This document shows positions 11,174-24,758 of a stretch of DNA of 64,000 nt, in pieces. Under the pieces are notes generated by a model that ran no database searches, was not told the DNA's origin, and was given only the letters and a program-made list of their open reading frames with translations. How positions within the stretch are numbered: the stretch's first letter is position 1; every line of letters starts with the position of its first letter. The stretch lies in contig JAYKKI010000075.1 of NCBI GenBank assembly GCA_039881145.1, positions 289,001 to 353,000 on the forward strand, read 5' to 3'. The DNA is from Druceiella hillmani. Taxonomy: Eukaryota > Arthropoda > Insecta > Lepidoptera > Hepialidae. Made by a program: the position numbers and the translations under genes.

Positions 11174-12529
11174 AAGGCACTTGTTATTATTCAAGGGAGC
11201 ATAGTAATTCGGTTAAGTAAATACATTGTCTAATAAGTCATTCATAAATTTAAGAATACTGCGAACTTTTCAAATAGCGTGAAATTTATAATAATTGCTC
11301 TAGTTTGCACCACAATTTTGGAGATTGAACACTTTCAACGATATCTAGATATATATTACATTCAATCTAATATTTGAATCCATCACTTTAGAGTTAAAAA
11401 TCTAGTAGTTTAATATTCAGTTAATGATAGTGAATCATTGGCTCAACGGTAAAGCAATAGATTCTGAATTCCAAAAAACTAAATTCAGGAAATGCTTTCA
11501 ATATTTTATTGCATATTTATATGTTTTATGTGCTTTCATACACTTTCGTATACTATTATATTATATACACTTTCGTATAATATTAGAATAGCTATATTTT
11601 TTTATGAATTCGGAAAATTTTATATGTTCAACAATTTAAACCTTAACAAAATTACATTAGCCCGTGTTTTCATTATACTAATTCATAAAACAAAAAAGAA
11701 TTGGTTGACTTATATTCCCTAATATTATATGATATTGTCGCAGCCAATTTATAAATAGAGTACATTACAAGAAAAAAGATTCTAATTGATCGGACTATAT
11801 GTTAGCATTAACATTCTCTATATATCGGGTGGCTCGTAAACGGTATCCGGATTTAGTCTCATAATTGTGTCAAGGTTTATATTGTTCCGTCTGTATGGAT
11901 CTTCCTCGATGTTAATTTGCATGAAGTTTAAATATCTCTTTAAACCAAGTTTTTGTACCTACTCCAAAGTCTATTTCATGTCAACTTCAGTTTTTCAAGA
12001 TTACCAGGAGCTTTCCTAGCGATATAACAAATACGCCATACTATTATTTTATATTAACAATCTCGTTTTAATCTCTAGTTGCTTGATTATTGATTCATTT
12101 GTTCTGTGTGTCGTTCAAGGAATTTGGAGCTTCCGTGTTCTTAATGTGTACATAAAATAAAAGTCAAATACAAAACTTCTAAATGTAACCACTTCTTTAT
12201 TAAAATTACCCTTTAGTAATTGGTTTCATCATACTAATATAGAGTATTAAATATTTTAAAGATTTTTCAGAAAATTAGAATGGGAAGGAAGACGTGGAAT
12301 GTTGGTATAAATAATTACTTGTTTCCCTTTTTGCTTGAATAAATAATATTTTATGTCGATGGTTTTTTTTTAAATACTAATATGTTCCAACTAAATCTAT
12401 TGAGCTCCTCGGCTAACGGTGCCATGTCTAAAACTATCAAAATATAGACATATTTCTAATGGACCAATCTAGCTAAAAGAATATATTTCGATTCTACAAA
12501 AAAACTTATAAAAAATGAGTATAATGCAA
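10791..12529. other. AT-rich DNA, no gene seen
   Basis: Contains the (TA)n tract at 11121-11172 and a 76-codon Phe/Ile-rich frame at 11492-11722 without motifs. A tRNA A-box-like string near 11439 has no good partner B box. Confidence 0.5.
11121..11172. repeat. (TA)n microsatellite
   Basis: Uninterrupted TA dinucleotide run of about 51 bp between TTTC and ACAAAGGC. Confidence 0.98.
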
Positions 12530-12925
12530 TTTTAATTTTTTTTGTAAAGTTTATTATAGATCATATTGTTTCTGATCAATTGCTGTTGAAGTATAAAAAT
12601 TAGATATTAGTTTAAATGAAAAGTGTGTAATTGAAACTAAATGACGTTAGTTTTTGATGGTTTATTACTTGAGGAATATTACTCAATGTATTCAAGTACA
12701 GATCGCGAGAAAAACTTACTGTATATATAGTTTAAAATAATGATACTGGTTGATATTGTCACATTATCAAAACAAATATCACTGATATTTTCAAAACAAA
12801 CAACGAATATCACTGATATTTTCAAACGATCTAACACAAATACCTTGTTACTAAATCGTGAATTAAATAAGTAGATTATTTTGTTTATAACTTATTTACG
12901 TATTAAAAGGCCCAGAGATTGAAAT
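12530..12925 (+). repeat. Degenerate dispersed repeat, copy 1
   Basis: Aligns in order with 31745-32125: TTTATTATAGATCATAT/TTTATTATAGGCTATAT, then TGATCA, CTTGTTGAA-like, AATTAGAT, the word ACAGATCG, ATTATCAAAACA/TTATCAAAACA, AATCGTGAA, and finally ACGTATTAAAAGGCCC/AAGTATTAAAGGGCTA. The copies are strongly diverged, suggesting an old transposon family. This copy also holds a local direct repeat (AATATCACTGATATTTTC at about 12775 and 12809). No coding capacity remains. Confidence 0.5.
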
Positions 12926-13688
12926 GAAAAGTAAAAATATTTCGGGAAATTAATTTGCTGCCTCCATCTTAGCACAATATAGGGGTATTTTCATTCAAAT
13001 ATTTATTATGATTATTTTTTATTTAAGAAATATTTACATTCGTATTACGAAATTAAATTAATTTTTTTTACTTTTGCGATTATTCAGTACCAGATTAAGA
13101 TAATAATTAAAAAATGTTATCTTTATATATTTAGCTGAACTTTTGCAATATAATTTGCGTTTTATTTATCAAGAGTTGGAGAAAATATAAAATTATGCAA
13201 TATGAAATACACCTTAAAATTAAATTGATTATTGACTACTCTATATCATATTAATTTTTAAGGCCAGCCTCAGTCACCAGCTGTTAAAGAGCGAAATTTA
13301 GGAAATACAATATATTTTGTAACAAAGAAATATATTAAAATAGCTTCAACTATTTAAGAAAAGGTTTTTAAAATTCCACTTATTTTTTTAAAATCCCATT
13401 TATTTTTATGACATGGTAGGTATTGGGGTAAAATCATTGTACTGGAAGAATTAACTCAAATTGCGCCTACAATATGACTACTGAAAACGGAATATACAAA
13501 ATTACTACTGAAAACGGAATGTAAGGATTACAAAGGATGAATTTTGCTTAATTGGTGTAACTGCCAACATAGCAACTTTTGAAACTTTACTTCCCATGAG
13601 ACTATATATTTCTAAGAATTCACTTGAAGTTCGCTTGGTGTAGGGCTTTCTACGTAATGCACCGTTTGTAATGCACCGTTTGTTTATG
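12926..13688. other. AT-rich DNA with small direct repeats
   Basis: ACTACTGAAAACGGAAT occurs twice at about 13474 and 13503, and TAATGCACCGTTTGT occurs twice near 13657 and 13672. No gene seen. Confidence 0.55.
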
Positions 13689-13720
13689 AAGATTCTTCAG
13701 GTAGGCTATTAGCTAATGAC

Positions 13721-13773
13721 ATCTTCAGGTGGGCTATTAGCTAAGAATCTTTGCTAATAGCCCACCTGAAGAT
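13721..13773. repeat. Perfect 21-bp inverted repeat in Penelope-like repeat
   Basis: ATCTTCAGGTGGGCTATTAGC (13721-13741, 21 nt) is the exact reverse complement of 13753-13773, with an 11-nt loop. A further partial inverted copy (CTTCAGGTAGGCTATTAGC) lies at 13695-13713. The arrangement places two hammerhead-motif halves facing each other, as seen in rearranged Penelope-like insertions. Confidence 0.9.
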
Positions 13774-13888
13774 AACGGAACCTAGGTCGTGGTAAAGAAA
13801 TTAAAGAAAGTAGAAATAATACTACATCACGTAGTTTTATTTAATAGTGAACAATGAATTGCTACCAAAGTTAGCCAAATATGTTCAG
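13745..13888 (+). mobile_element. Penelope-like repeat fragment, copy 2
   Basis: Same block as 2808-2960: GAATCTTTGCTAATAGCCCA, CTGAAGA core, CTAGGTCGTGGTAAAGAA, then AAATAATACTACATCACGTA and a conserved tail. The hammerhead-like part (13762-13792) keeps CCAC, CTGAAGA, GTC and GTGG, but stem II is shortened and GAAAC has become GAACC, so it should be inactive. No protein frame adjoins it. Confidence 0.5.
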
Positions 13889-14148
13889 TACCAAGAAATA
13901 TATTTGTTAATTTTTTTAGTTTGTAGGCTTTATAGTTATATTTATTTTATTATAGCTCAGAGCTAATAATTGAATTAAATAAGACAGAGGTGAGGATTCC
14001 TTACGAAAAGATGAAAAAATGTTTTGTTGTAGAATTTACATTTAGAATATTTAAATTATGCAAATAAAATACAAATATTTTATTATAAAATTAAGCATTA
14101 AATTACGATTTAATATGCTCAACACAAATATTTTATTTTTGTTAATGA

Positions 14149-14220
14149 GGTTGGCTGTTAAGGGATTGCTCTCTTAGCTCGTCCACCATATGTACATTAA
14201 AGTAAATAAATAAATAAATG
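14149..14220 (+). mobile_element. SINE 3'-end fragment
   Basis: GGTTGGCTGTTAAGGGATTG, then TCTTAGC, CCACCATATGTACATTAA and a (TAAA)n-type tail match the 3' part of the tRNA-derived SINE on the opposite strand at 36181-36392 (GGTTGGCTGTAAGAGATTG, CGCCATATGTATC, AAATAAATAAAT tail). The tRNA-like head is absent, so it is 5'-truncated. Confidence 0.6.
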
Positions 14221-14764
14221 TTTGTTCAATTAACTTTGTTAGTAAATGTGAAAAAAAACTAAAATATCACTGCAGTGTAGACCTGCGTAAAAACCACAAT
14301 TTACAGAATAGAATATGTCTAGGCAAAGCATAATTACTTGAAAATTTTACTTTAACTCTGGTGAAATCATGATGGACTCTGCTAGCTATTTATAAATGTT
14401 TCGATATGGTTTATAAATAAAATGCGGGTCATCTAAAAGTTTTGCGAAATGTATAAAGACAACAATTGTTAATTAATGTCATAAAGATATTGAATAGCTC
14501 ATATTTTATAATTAATTTCTTGACAATTGTCATTTATGAATATATTCAAATGTCAAAAATATATTTTATCACATGTAACATTTAGGTGAATATATATAAC
14601 ATTTCAAAACTCCCTACGCGACTTTATCCAAGCGCTCATTGATAGTATACTAATAAAAATATTATAAACAGTATGATGAAAGCGACAATTTTATCAAGAA
14701 GTAATTTAATTGCTTAAATTTTATACAGTTATTTATTGTCTACCTGGCGTTTTAAATTGTTGTT
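14221..14764. other. AT-rich DNA, no gene seen
   Basis: No open frame, repeat or structured element recognised. Confidence 0.5.
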
Positions 14765-14833
14765 AAAGAAACATCGACACAATTGATCTGGAACTCATAT
14801 TGAGTTCCAAATCAGTTATGTTGATGTCTCTTT
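14765..14833 (+). ncRNA. Long tight hairpin, candidate small-RNA precursor
   Basis: Arms 14765-14797 and 14801-14833 pair over 33 nt around a 3-nt loop, with five transition differences between arms, two of which give G-U pairs in plus-strand RNA. The innermost part GGAACTCA/TGAGTTCC is perfect. The 3-nt loop is unusually small for a microRNA precursor, so an imperfect DNA palindrome or small transposon remnant is equally possible. No flanking gene explains it. Confidence 0.4.
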
Positions 14834-16175
<1,342 letters not shown>

Positions 16176-18286
16176 TCCTTATATGAGATTAGTAACCGAT
16201 ATTTTAAATATATAAAAAACTTAATATGCCCCCTCCGCATATTTAAAAATGTTTACTGTTGAAATACATTCAAATTTATTTTGCCTTATGAATGCCAAAT
16301 TTCGCACTTCTATCTTGAAGGGTTTCCGAAGGAAATGGTTATTATATACAGACTGATGGACCGACACATGTGTGATCCCATAAAATTTCCGTTTATTTTT
16401 CCTTTTGTGGTTCCGAATCCTAAAAATCAAGGATTCAATTTATTAATGACAATATAAAATATTTATAAATTTATTAAAGAAAGGATGAAGTTTGAAGTTT
16501 CAGCTCAATAAATTTTGTTAACTTACGTAATTAACATGAGAAGTATTTAAAATCTTGATACGATTTTCGAAAAATATGTTTAATATTGTGTAAGAAATAA
16601 GTGCAAATAGGTTAGAAAATTTATTAAATATTTTTGGAACAGTTTCCTCCTTCCTCAAAAAGGTTAACTGAACTTTAAAATTAAAGAGGAGTGTATCCAT
16701 ATTTTGAGAAGAACATGCAGTGGAACGGCCTCATAAATTTTGTGGAAATGTATTATTTTAGGTTGAGTCTGATACTTAACTGTATTTTCGTACCTCAGAT
16801 GTGTTTTGTTTTTTTTTTAATTTTAAAATGTAACACATACATGAATATTAAATATGATTTGATATAATATGAAGATAATACTGTGCCAATAATGCTCTCT
16901 TTTCAGTTTTTTATTGTGACTTCCGAAGAATTTGATGAAAATTAAGATTGTTTCAATTCAATTTTAGCCAATTATAAAGATACAAAGTTTAATATTTGTA
17001 ATTACCAATTCTTGATAAGCATTTTTCGATAAATTTCAGACCGTAATATGGATTCTCACACAGATAGTAATGAAAGTTTAGTAGCCGTTGCAATAAACGT
17101 TTACGGAAGTAATTAAAAGGTACCAGAAATTGATTTAACACAATCATAATTTATGTTTTCAAATGTCTTTACTTCGAAATTATAACAAGGGAATTATGCT
17201 CACAGATTACAATAAGCGGGAAAAATATCTGGTTTCAAATTACGTCTTAATATCAATTCTTGCAATGAAAACCGCTTGTTATACATGAATGAAGAGTTAA
17301 TTTTGTTTTGTCAAATGTCTTTATTTTAAAGTTTCGTTTGATTGAAAATATTATGAAAACTTTTTACTATCCTCCATTCCACAGAAGTTCTATCATTTCA
17401 ATTGCCCGAAGGAGAAAAGGTTAAATTGCGCAAACTTCGGTTCTCTCTCGTAGAATAGTATGTTGTAATTGGAAACTTATTTTTATAATAAAGAAACTAA
17501 ACCGGAAAGATTCTATATTATGCATAAATTATATTTTCAGTACGAATCTTCATGCGAAAAGTTTATCACAGAAAAACCCTCAAAAATTCACCCTCGAAAG
17601 TAAAATGATATATTAAATAGTAAAAAAAGGAATGTAAGGATATTTTTTAATAATTTTAAAAGTATATTTAACTATTCTTAAATGCTAGTGTTTGGTCGTA
17701 AATGTGAAAGTTTAGAAATATTATTATAAACTGCCTCAGCTTAATTCTCTTATAAGATGTTACACGAGAAGTATCTAGTTCATTCGCTTTTTTATACATA
17801 TTTATAATTATATATAACTAAATAAAAGATGGTATTTATTTGAAAAATTCTCACAATTTCAATGTATTTAAAATGGATATCGTGTATTTTATTGCATTTT
17901 TTTTGTATTTTTTTTTGCATTTTTTTGTCGGGCATATAAAAAATTCATATTCCCTTTTCTGCTAAGAAATCTACTTTAAACAATTTTTTTAATACATAGC
18001 GTGAAAGACTTAATGAACTCTTTATCTACTCCATACGAAATACTCCGACATGGGATTGAAATTATTATTAAGGAGAACATCGAAAATTTACTACCTATAA
18101 AAGGAACCAAAGGGTAGTTAAATTTACCAATAATTATAGATTTTGGGACAGCCATAATTTTACAATTCAAGACTTTGTACTTAATACTGAATTTACGATC
18201 GAACTTGTCAAATACTCACTGAAACAATATTAATTAAATCAATGCCACAAACGTTCTATGGAGCAGCAAAAAGATATGTACGAAAT
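16176..18286. other. AT-rich DNA, no gene seen
   Basis: Frames at 16221-16430, 16518-16700 and 17976-18170 (60-69 codons, minus strand) have no recognisable motif. A T-rich stretch with three GCATTTTTTTT-like words lies at 17894-17930. Confidence 0.5.
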
Positions 18287-18484
18287 TTATTTTAATCTTG
18301 TCATCCGTAAGCAAAGCTGACGCCACGTTTTCCCAGCGGCTCCTCCTAAATAATATTGCATTGCAATATTCTCTTTCAAAGATGGAGTTCCTTTTTGCTG
18401 GGAGCTTTTATGAGTTTCATTTGTTTTGTCTTCGCTTACCGTCAGGACTCCTACCTTCAGCATACATTTGGGAATGTACTTCAT
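18287..18484 (-). other. GC-richer open frame, possible exon of unknown gene
   Basis: A 65-codon minus-strand frame with less AT-biased codons than its flanks. It starts at an ATG preceded by AACA (18484) and reads MKYIPKCMLKVGVLTVSEDK near its start. KVGVLTVS resembles the first beta strand of MoaB/Mog and gephyrin-type proteins, and a good splice-donor-like ACG/GTAAGC lies just inside that motif. The remaining residues do not match that family, and no following exons were recognised at lower coordinates. Treated as an unassigned frame; the similarity may be chance. Confidence 0.2.
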
Positions 18485-20477
18485 TGTTTAGACAATATAG
18501 ATAAATATAATGTAATATAGGATAAATATCCCAAAAAATAAATGACATCTTCTGTCCTTTCAGTTATAATTTCTTCATTTATTTTTTCAAGTTTGATTTC
18601 CCAACAAGATTTCAAAGTGGGTGTTAAAAAAATTATGAATAAAACTTTACTGACATTTTTTAAATTTATATAATTCAAATAAATTTAGGTACAACATTTT
18701 TGAGAGAACCATTAAAATTGTTGAAAATTTTGTAGTAGCGTAATTAATATTTTCTATCACTTTTATATAATAGCGTTATCATTCCTCTCACCTCTTCATA
18801 TCTCTGATCAAAATTCCAATACTTTTCATCGAATGGCGTTTAACTATGTTTTAAAGTCCTATTATGTCAGAAGAGAACTACAGTCTATGGAGAATAATTT
18901 ACGGTATACGCCATATCATTATTGAATCAAATAAATATAAACATAAAAGGTGCTCAGTGTCTGTACCAATATATCCGTCATCTGTATGCTTAGCTCTCTA
19001 AGCCTCTATAAATTTAAGTAAACAAATAAATAACATTATATCTTATATAATTATTTTAGACTCCCAAGGCAGTCGATTTTTATTTTATGTTTTTCCTAAT
19101 TATTTTATTTTAAAATTACGTGGCTTGCTTTTGATACTGTCGCCCAACAAATTTAGTTCTTCACTAAATGTTCTCTTCACCGAGACGTGATTCAATTACG
19201 TTTGCAAAACACGCTTATTCACAATTATATAACACGGAGAATCGTGGTGAGAGACAATGAATAAGATGAAATTAAAGTCATGCCGAACTTGTTTTGACAC
19301 CGGCAAATTTGGTGTGTAAAAAAAGGTGTTTATAATAGAAAATCTATAAATATAGGTGGAAATATAAGTGAGATTGTTAACCGGGTCAACAAGTAACATT
19401 ATCTTAATATATCTCACATTCCACCTAGCGAATATTATGATTTGTTTATTTTTAATCATTAAATATTTTTGAATATATTTGGGATTTGAAAAAAGCGTTT
19501 GAAAATAACATTTTACGCCAGACTCCTATCAAATTACACAAATTGTGAAATATTATTGATTATTTATGGTTTTAGAAATTCGCACAAACAGCCACCATAA
19601 CTCGTAACAGACATAAGAATTATGTTCGCAGAGGAAGTAGCCTGCTGTATGTATTCTAAATACGAAGTCGGTATTTTAACATAAATGTCATTTTATTTTT
19701 ATATTTATCTAACACTACTGTATTTAAATTTTATTGATTTTTTGTTTAAGGTGAATCAAAATGAAATAAAAAATAATGGAAAACAAAACAATTAAATTTT
19801 TCAAGCATTTTTGGAAGAATAAATGTGACAATAAGTGAAAAGAATAATTAAAGTTTTGGTCCTCAGGAAAAAAATATTAAAATGTATTATTATAACACTG
19901 CAAAAATTCTAAAGATAATTTGAATACCGCTGCGATAGTGAAATTGAGTAAATGAAAACTAAAGCAAAAATGAGCTTCATTTCTATTTTTTTTTATAATT
20001 TTACATTTTATTAAATATCATTTGAAAAAAATTATTGGCTATCGTTTTATTGCTTTATGTTTGACTAACACTTTCTAGTTTAAACCTGGTCTTAGTTACG
20101 TAAATATTGTATTCATTTAATTTTTTAAGTAATCATTCGTTTTCTTTCTAATAAAAATGTAATTAATTACAAAAAACCTAAATTTTGAATTAATTTCATG
20201 ACATAATGGAAGAATCCAATAAATAATACAAAATCATATTTCACATAATAAATATATAAAGTAAACTCTTACATATCATAATTATGTTTCTAATATAATT
20301 TTCAAATCTTTATTACTGGTTTTCAACATGTAGTCATCTAAAGTCGCGTGCTGTATTATATTTATTATGCAATATTCTATTCATAAACAATCAGTTTCTT
20401 AAATATAATCTATATTCATGCTTAACTCGCTACGAAAAGTGGTAATTTCATAACACTATTACATTAATTTATAAAAC
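18485..20477. other. AT-rich DNA, no gene seen
   Basis: Frames at 18481-18678 and 19196-19459 (minus) lack motifs. A tail-like TTTAAGTAAACAAATAAATAA at 19012-19032, preceded by CTTAGCTCTCTAAGC, vaguely resembles the SINE 3' end but is too short to call. Confidence 0.45.
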
Positions 20478-20900
20478 ACGTCGTCTGATTAATCTAAAAA
20501 ACTAAGTTAATGTGAAATTAATATAACGTATTAACATTTTGGAAAAAAAAATTTGCTCCTTAGTTTTAGTAAAATTCACTTTACAAAATTGTACGATTAA
20601 CATTAAAGGAAAAATAGTAATTTCACCAAACTTAATTTTACTTAAAAGACGCATTGAGTAATTTATCTAAAAAATTAATTCAATATAAAATTATGTTGTA
20701 TAAAAATTTTAAAAAAAAATTACCGTTAACTTTGAGTAAAAATCGTTATCAAAAATTGTACAACTAACATTACAGGAAAAGTAGTAATCACCAAACTTAA
20801 ATTTAATTAAAAACTTGTCGATCGATTTGTCTAAAAATAGTGAGTCAACGTAAAGTGATGTTATGTTAAGATTTAAAATAAAAATAATTTTAAATAAAAC
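20478..20900 (+). repeat. Degenerate satellite-like array, about 164-173 bp period
   Basis: Three diverged units. Anchor words are CTAAAAAACTAAGTTAATGTG (about 20494), CTAAAAAATTAATTCAATAT (about 20667) and CTAAAAATAGTGAGTCAACG (about 20831). Each is followed by an AT-rich middle; in the first two units this holds TTGTACRAYTAACATTA and the word CACCAAACTTAA. A related single fragment lies near 9236. The period is typical of nucleosome-length satellites. Confidence 0.7.
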
Positions 20901-21120
20901 ATTTTGTATTAAATTTTAAATCTTACTGTCACACGACAACTACGAGTACATTACGAGGTGCGTACTGTCGAAAAAAATGTCTCTAGTCTCAATTAGCGTG
21001 TTTTTATTCGTACTTTCTATCTTTCTCTGTATTAGCGCATTTTAATTTGTATGATTTTGGATCGACGTGAGTTGAGCAGAGTCGCTCCGATTTTTGTTGG
21101 ATCGATTTTATGGTCCGTGT

Positions 21121-21440
21121 GCGTTGAAGCACTAAACATCTGATGTGTATCGTTGCGTTGAAGTATCAAATATAGTAACATAAATCGTCTGCGTTGAAGT
21201 ATTAAATATCACGACGTGTGTCGCGTGCGTTGAACTATTAAATATAATGACATATGTCGTGTGGTCTGAAGTATTTAATATCACGAAATGTATCTTGTGC
21301 GTTGTAGTATTAAATACAATGATGTATATCCCTATGCGTTGCAGTATTAAATGTAATGTGCGTTGTAGTATTAAATATAACGACGTATGTGCGTTGTAGT
21401 ATTAAACAAAAGCGTTAAATAAAGCGTTGAAGTCATACGT
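21121..21440 (+). repeat. 36-bp minisatellite, about 9 units
   Basis: Units start GCGTTGAAGTATTAAATAT and continue with variants of CACGACGTGTGTCGTGT. Unit starts are at 21121, 21155, 21191, 21227, 21263, 21299, 21336, 21360, 21391 and 21412/21424. The central units keep exact 36-bp spacing; the last ones are shortened to 24, 31 and 21 bp. The array is richer in CpG than its surroundings and follows about 150 bp of similarly CpG-bearing unique sequence from about 20935. Confidence 0.9.
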
Positions 21441-24400
21441 GGGTATTGTGTAAATATCGTATGATCTATTTTCTTCTACTATCACTTCAAAATGAAGGTT
21501 CAGTAATATTTTTCCAATAAAATCAAATCGGTAACGTTTGGTGACAATTTTGTAAGAATTATAAATACCTATTTAGCGTCGATCTTTAGAAGTAGAGATT
21601 TTAGAACTATTTTATTGTAATGAACCAAACGAAAAACTTTACACTTTCCGACATTCGCAATTTTTTAAGTGAAAATAGGGCAAAAAAATGAAAGGATGAA
21701 ATTTAGTATTGGAACTTTTCTTAAAGTTTAAAATAATTTCAAGCATAACATTTCTAAAAGAAGTTCCTTAATTGTATGTGCAACGCATTACGCACAAAAG
21801 TGAATAATTTAATAAACAGCATAAGTTATAAATAACGTTTTATGAATTTTCAATAATAACGTTTATCTTTCAATAGTACTTACTGAAATATTTTATTCCA
21901 GCATATTTCATATTCTTAATTAATAATGGTTAAACTTGCGATTAAAATATTATATTTCTCATACAAAATTTTTGTTTTAAATGACGACGTTTTAAAATTG
22001 GTATATATTAGAATCAACAGCAAAAATATGTTTCACCAGGGTCTTGCCACAAATATTTATTTCATTTAACTTTTAAATAGAAATTTTAAAAAATTCAATC
22101 TTATTTACAAAATGTTGCAAAAAATATTAATTGCACGATTTCAGTTGTATAATTTTTTATTTTGTGACTATTGTATATTGTGTTACAAATTTATACTTTA
22201 GGTACAGCTGTGGCTCCACCAAAAGATGAAAAGAGCTTAGATGACCGCTCGACACGTCCTTTACTGTAGCACGATCCAATTACGTAACGAAACGTGTCTT
22301 GTATGATATTGAAACCGTGCGTATCGTTGTGATGTAAGGTAATAAGCAAAGTGTAATGAAAAACATGTCAGGCGTCAGCTTATATGGCACATGAACCGAA
22401 GCTTACAGTAACAAGCAGAATATTAAAAACTAGCATTTTGCCGAGTTTTGTGCGGAAAAAATATGCTATATAATAAACATTTCAAGATATTCCAAATTTC
22501 TCTCTGTAGGGTATATTCAAAAGGGTTTCCTAGAGTTGAATATGTACTGATAATACGGTAGTTAGTAACCTACATAAAAAATTAAACTGTATATATTTAT
22601 GAAATGCCATTGTATATATTTATGAAAAGTAAAAACACAAAAAAGTGCCTTGCGATTCGAAGCACAATAATTAGAACAAGGTAAAGTGAAGTTATCTATG
22701 TAAATATGTGGCGCTCCCTGAATTTTAAATCGTGCGATGGAATTTTACACTATGTTATACTCGACGAGACGAGCGTAGTTAGTGGTAATATGTGGAGTGG
22801 TGCTTGGGTCAGCAAACCGAATTTGTGCGACGCGTAAGGACATCCGTTGTAGTTGGTCGTTTTCAAAAACATATAATTCTTCGATGTTGTAAGTTATTCA
22901 ATATTTATCAGTTAAACACTGAATCACTTATATCCGACGCTATCTATACATTTAGAATTTTACCAACTGCAGAATGTGGGACAAACGATTTTGCACCTAG
23001 ATTTATTTATTTTTATTTCCATTTCTTTTTTATTTACCATGTAATTAAATAAAATTCTAAGCTTGTAGATAAAACTAGGCATCTTATTATTACTTTATAT
23101 CAGTGATGTCTGGGCTTTTACCCCCAGGTCTTAACTCGATTTTCAGAGAAGAACTATATTCGGATACTGCTTTAAAAATTATGTATGAATTGAAGAAAAT
23201 GAGCTACAAAAGTTTTTATAATCTAATTTTATATTATTTTGCTAATACGTTTTATTCAAACACTTCTTTAATTTGGAAATTAATGCTACGAAACTCAATT
23301 ACTTAGTGCGGCTTTCAAATGGAATATATTAGCTAAAAGATAAAAACATATGAAAAATAAAAAAAATGTAATAAAAAATACAAACTAGTGCATAGCAATC
23401 GTCTTCAAATAAAAATGTACATACATGTACCTTTTAATTTCATTATTTGCTTTAGATGTGTTACCGAAATAAATTATAGGAAACTTACACAGATCTTTTA
23501 TTTCCCATATATATCGAGTACTGTCGTACAATTGCGATTAAGTAATAAGTGGTTAAATATCCTGAGGAAACGGAAATTTCTAGGCTTTCTTGTATAACGG
23601 CTCTTTAAAAGTCCATGTGAATGCAAGAAATGATTTTGATATTGCAAAATAATTAGTTTTTTGAAAATACATTTAGGTGAACTTTTTGAAAAAATTGTAA
23701 TATTCATTTTGGTATAAGGAGTGTAAACTAAGAGATAAATTATAAGGATAGCGTTTTTAGTGGAAAATTGTTTAAATACGGAAATAAGAAACTATCGTAA
23801 TGTTGTACTCGCAAATAGAGCAGGGGAGCATTAGGAAACAACAGTTGAAACAACACTTAATTTTGTTTGAAATCCAAAAGGAGCTGCTATATTTAAATTT
23901 GCCTTACAATAATTTAGTTTAACCCTAATATAGCGCTAGTTTTACAGCTAACAAACTGAGTACATGCGTTGAAAATGAAATCGTACATTCGAGATAAATT
24001 CGCGTGGCTGTATGTTCAAAATATGTAGTGCACACATCCGGTTATCCAAACTATAGTATAAATATTAAGGTAAATTTGTTTGTCTATTATCCGATAACTC
24101 TACAACCAAACCATGAATCGTTAGTAAATTTAGTACACGTATAACTTGGATAGCGGAGTAACATGGAATGTGTTTCCATAGAATGCTAATATCTACCATG
24201 AAAAGTGTGTTTATGTTACTCGTTCACGCCTAAACGGCTAAACCTAGTTTGATAGAAACCTAATATTAACATTGGGACTTATTTTGAACCCGTGTGAGCA
24301 TGAGATCGGTAATTTTTGAAAAGAAAATTAATGTTTAATATCTAATAAAAATTATATAATAGTGCACTATCGTGCAAAATAAGCTATAAAAATGACATAT

Positions 24401-24758
24401 TTCTTTTTTTTGTGTAAAATGAAAACTTAATTTCTTAATAAAAATGTTAAATAAAAAACAAAATTAATATACTTGACGCCATGTATAGTGATAATTATTA
24501 TAGCCTGAATATTACCTCAAACTCAATAAAACCCGCCATTAATAACTTAATTGAAATCATATTTGCTCTTATTGTGTGACACGCGAAAAAATAAATTACT
24601 CACATGAAATATTTAAAACAATATTCTGTGTCCTATTCATTTCGATATATTTCCCTAAGTTATTTTTTCCAAAACACCTCTAATATATAGGAGGATAAAT
24701 TTACAGTTGTATTGCAAGAAAATTATTAATTTATAGATATTGAAAATAGATTCAAACT
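21441..24758. other. AT-rich DNA, no gene seen
   Basis: Several 65-86-codon frames (22792-23052, 23103-23306, 23388-23597 plus; 23498-23707 minus) show no motif, and two of them overlap on opposite strands. A slightly GC-richer patch at 22200-22390 is unassigned. Confidence 0.5.

Noticed and set aside
11432..11490. tRNA-like sequence (TGGCTCAACGGTAAAGC followed by a GATTCTGAATTCC segment)
   Set aside because: The A-box-like part is good, but there is no proper T arm or B box, and the acceptor and anticodon stems do not pair.
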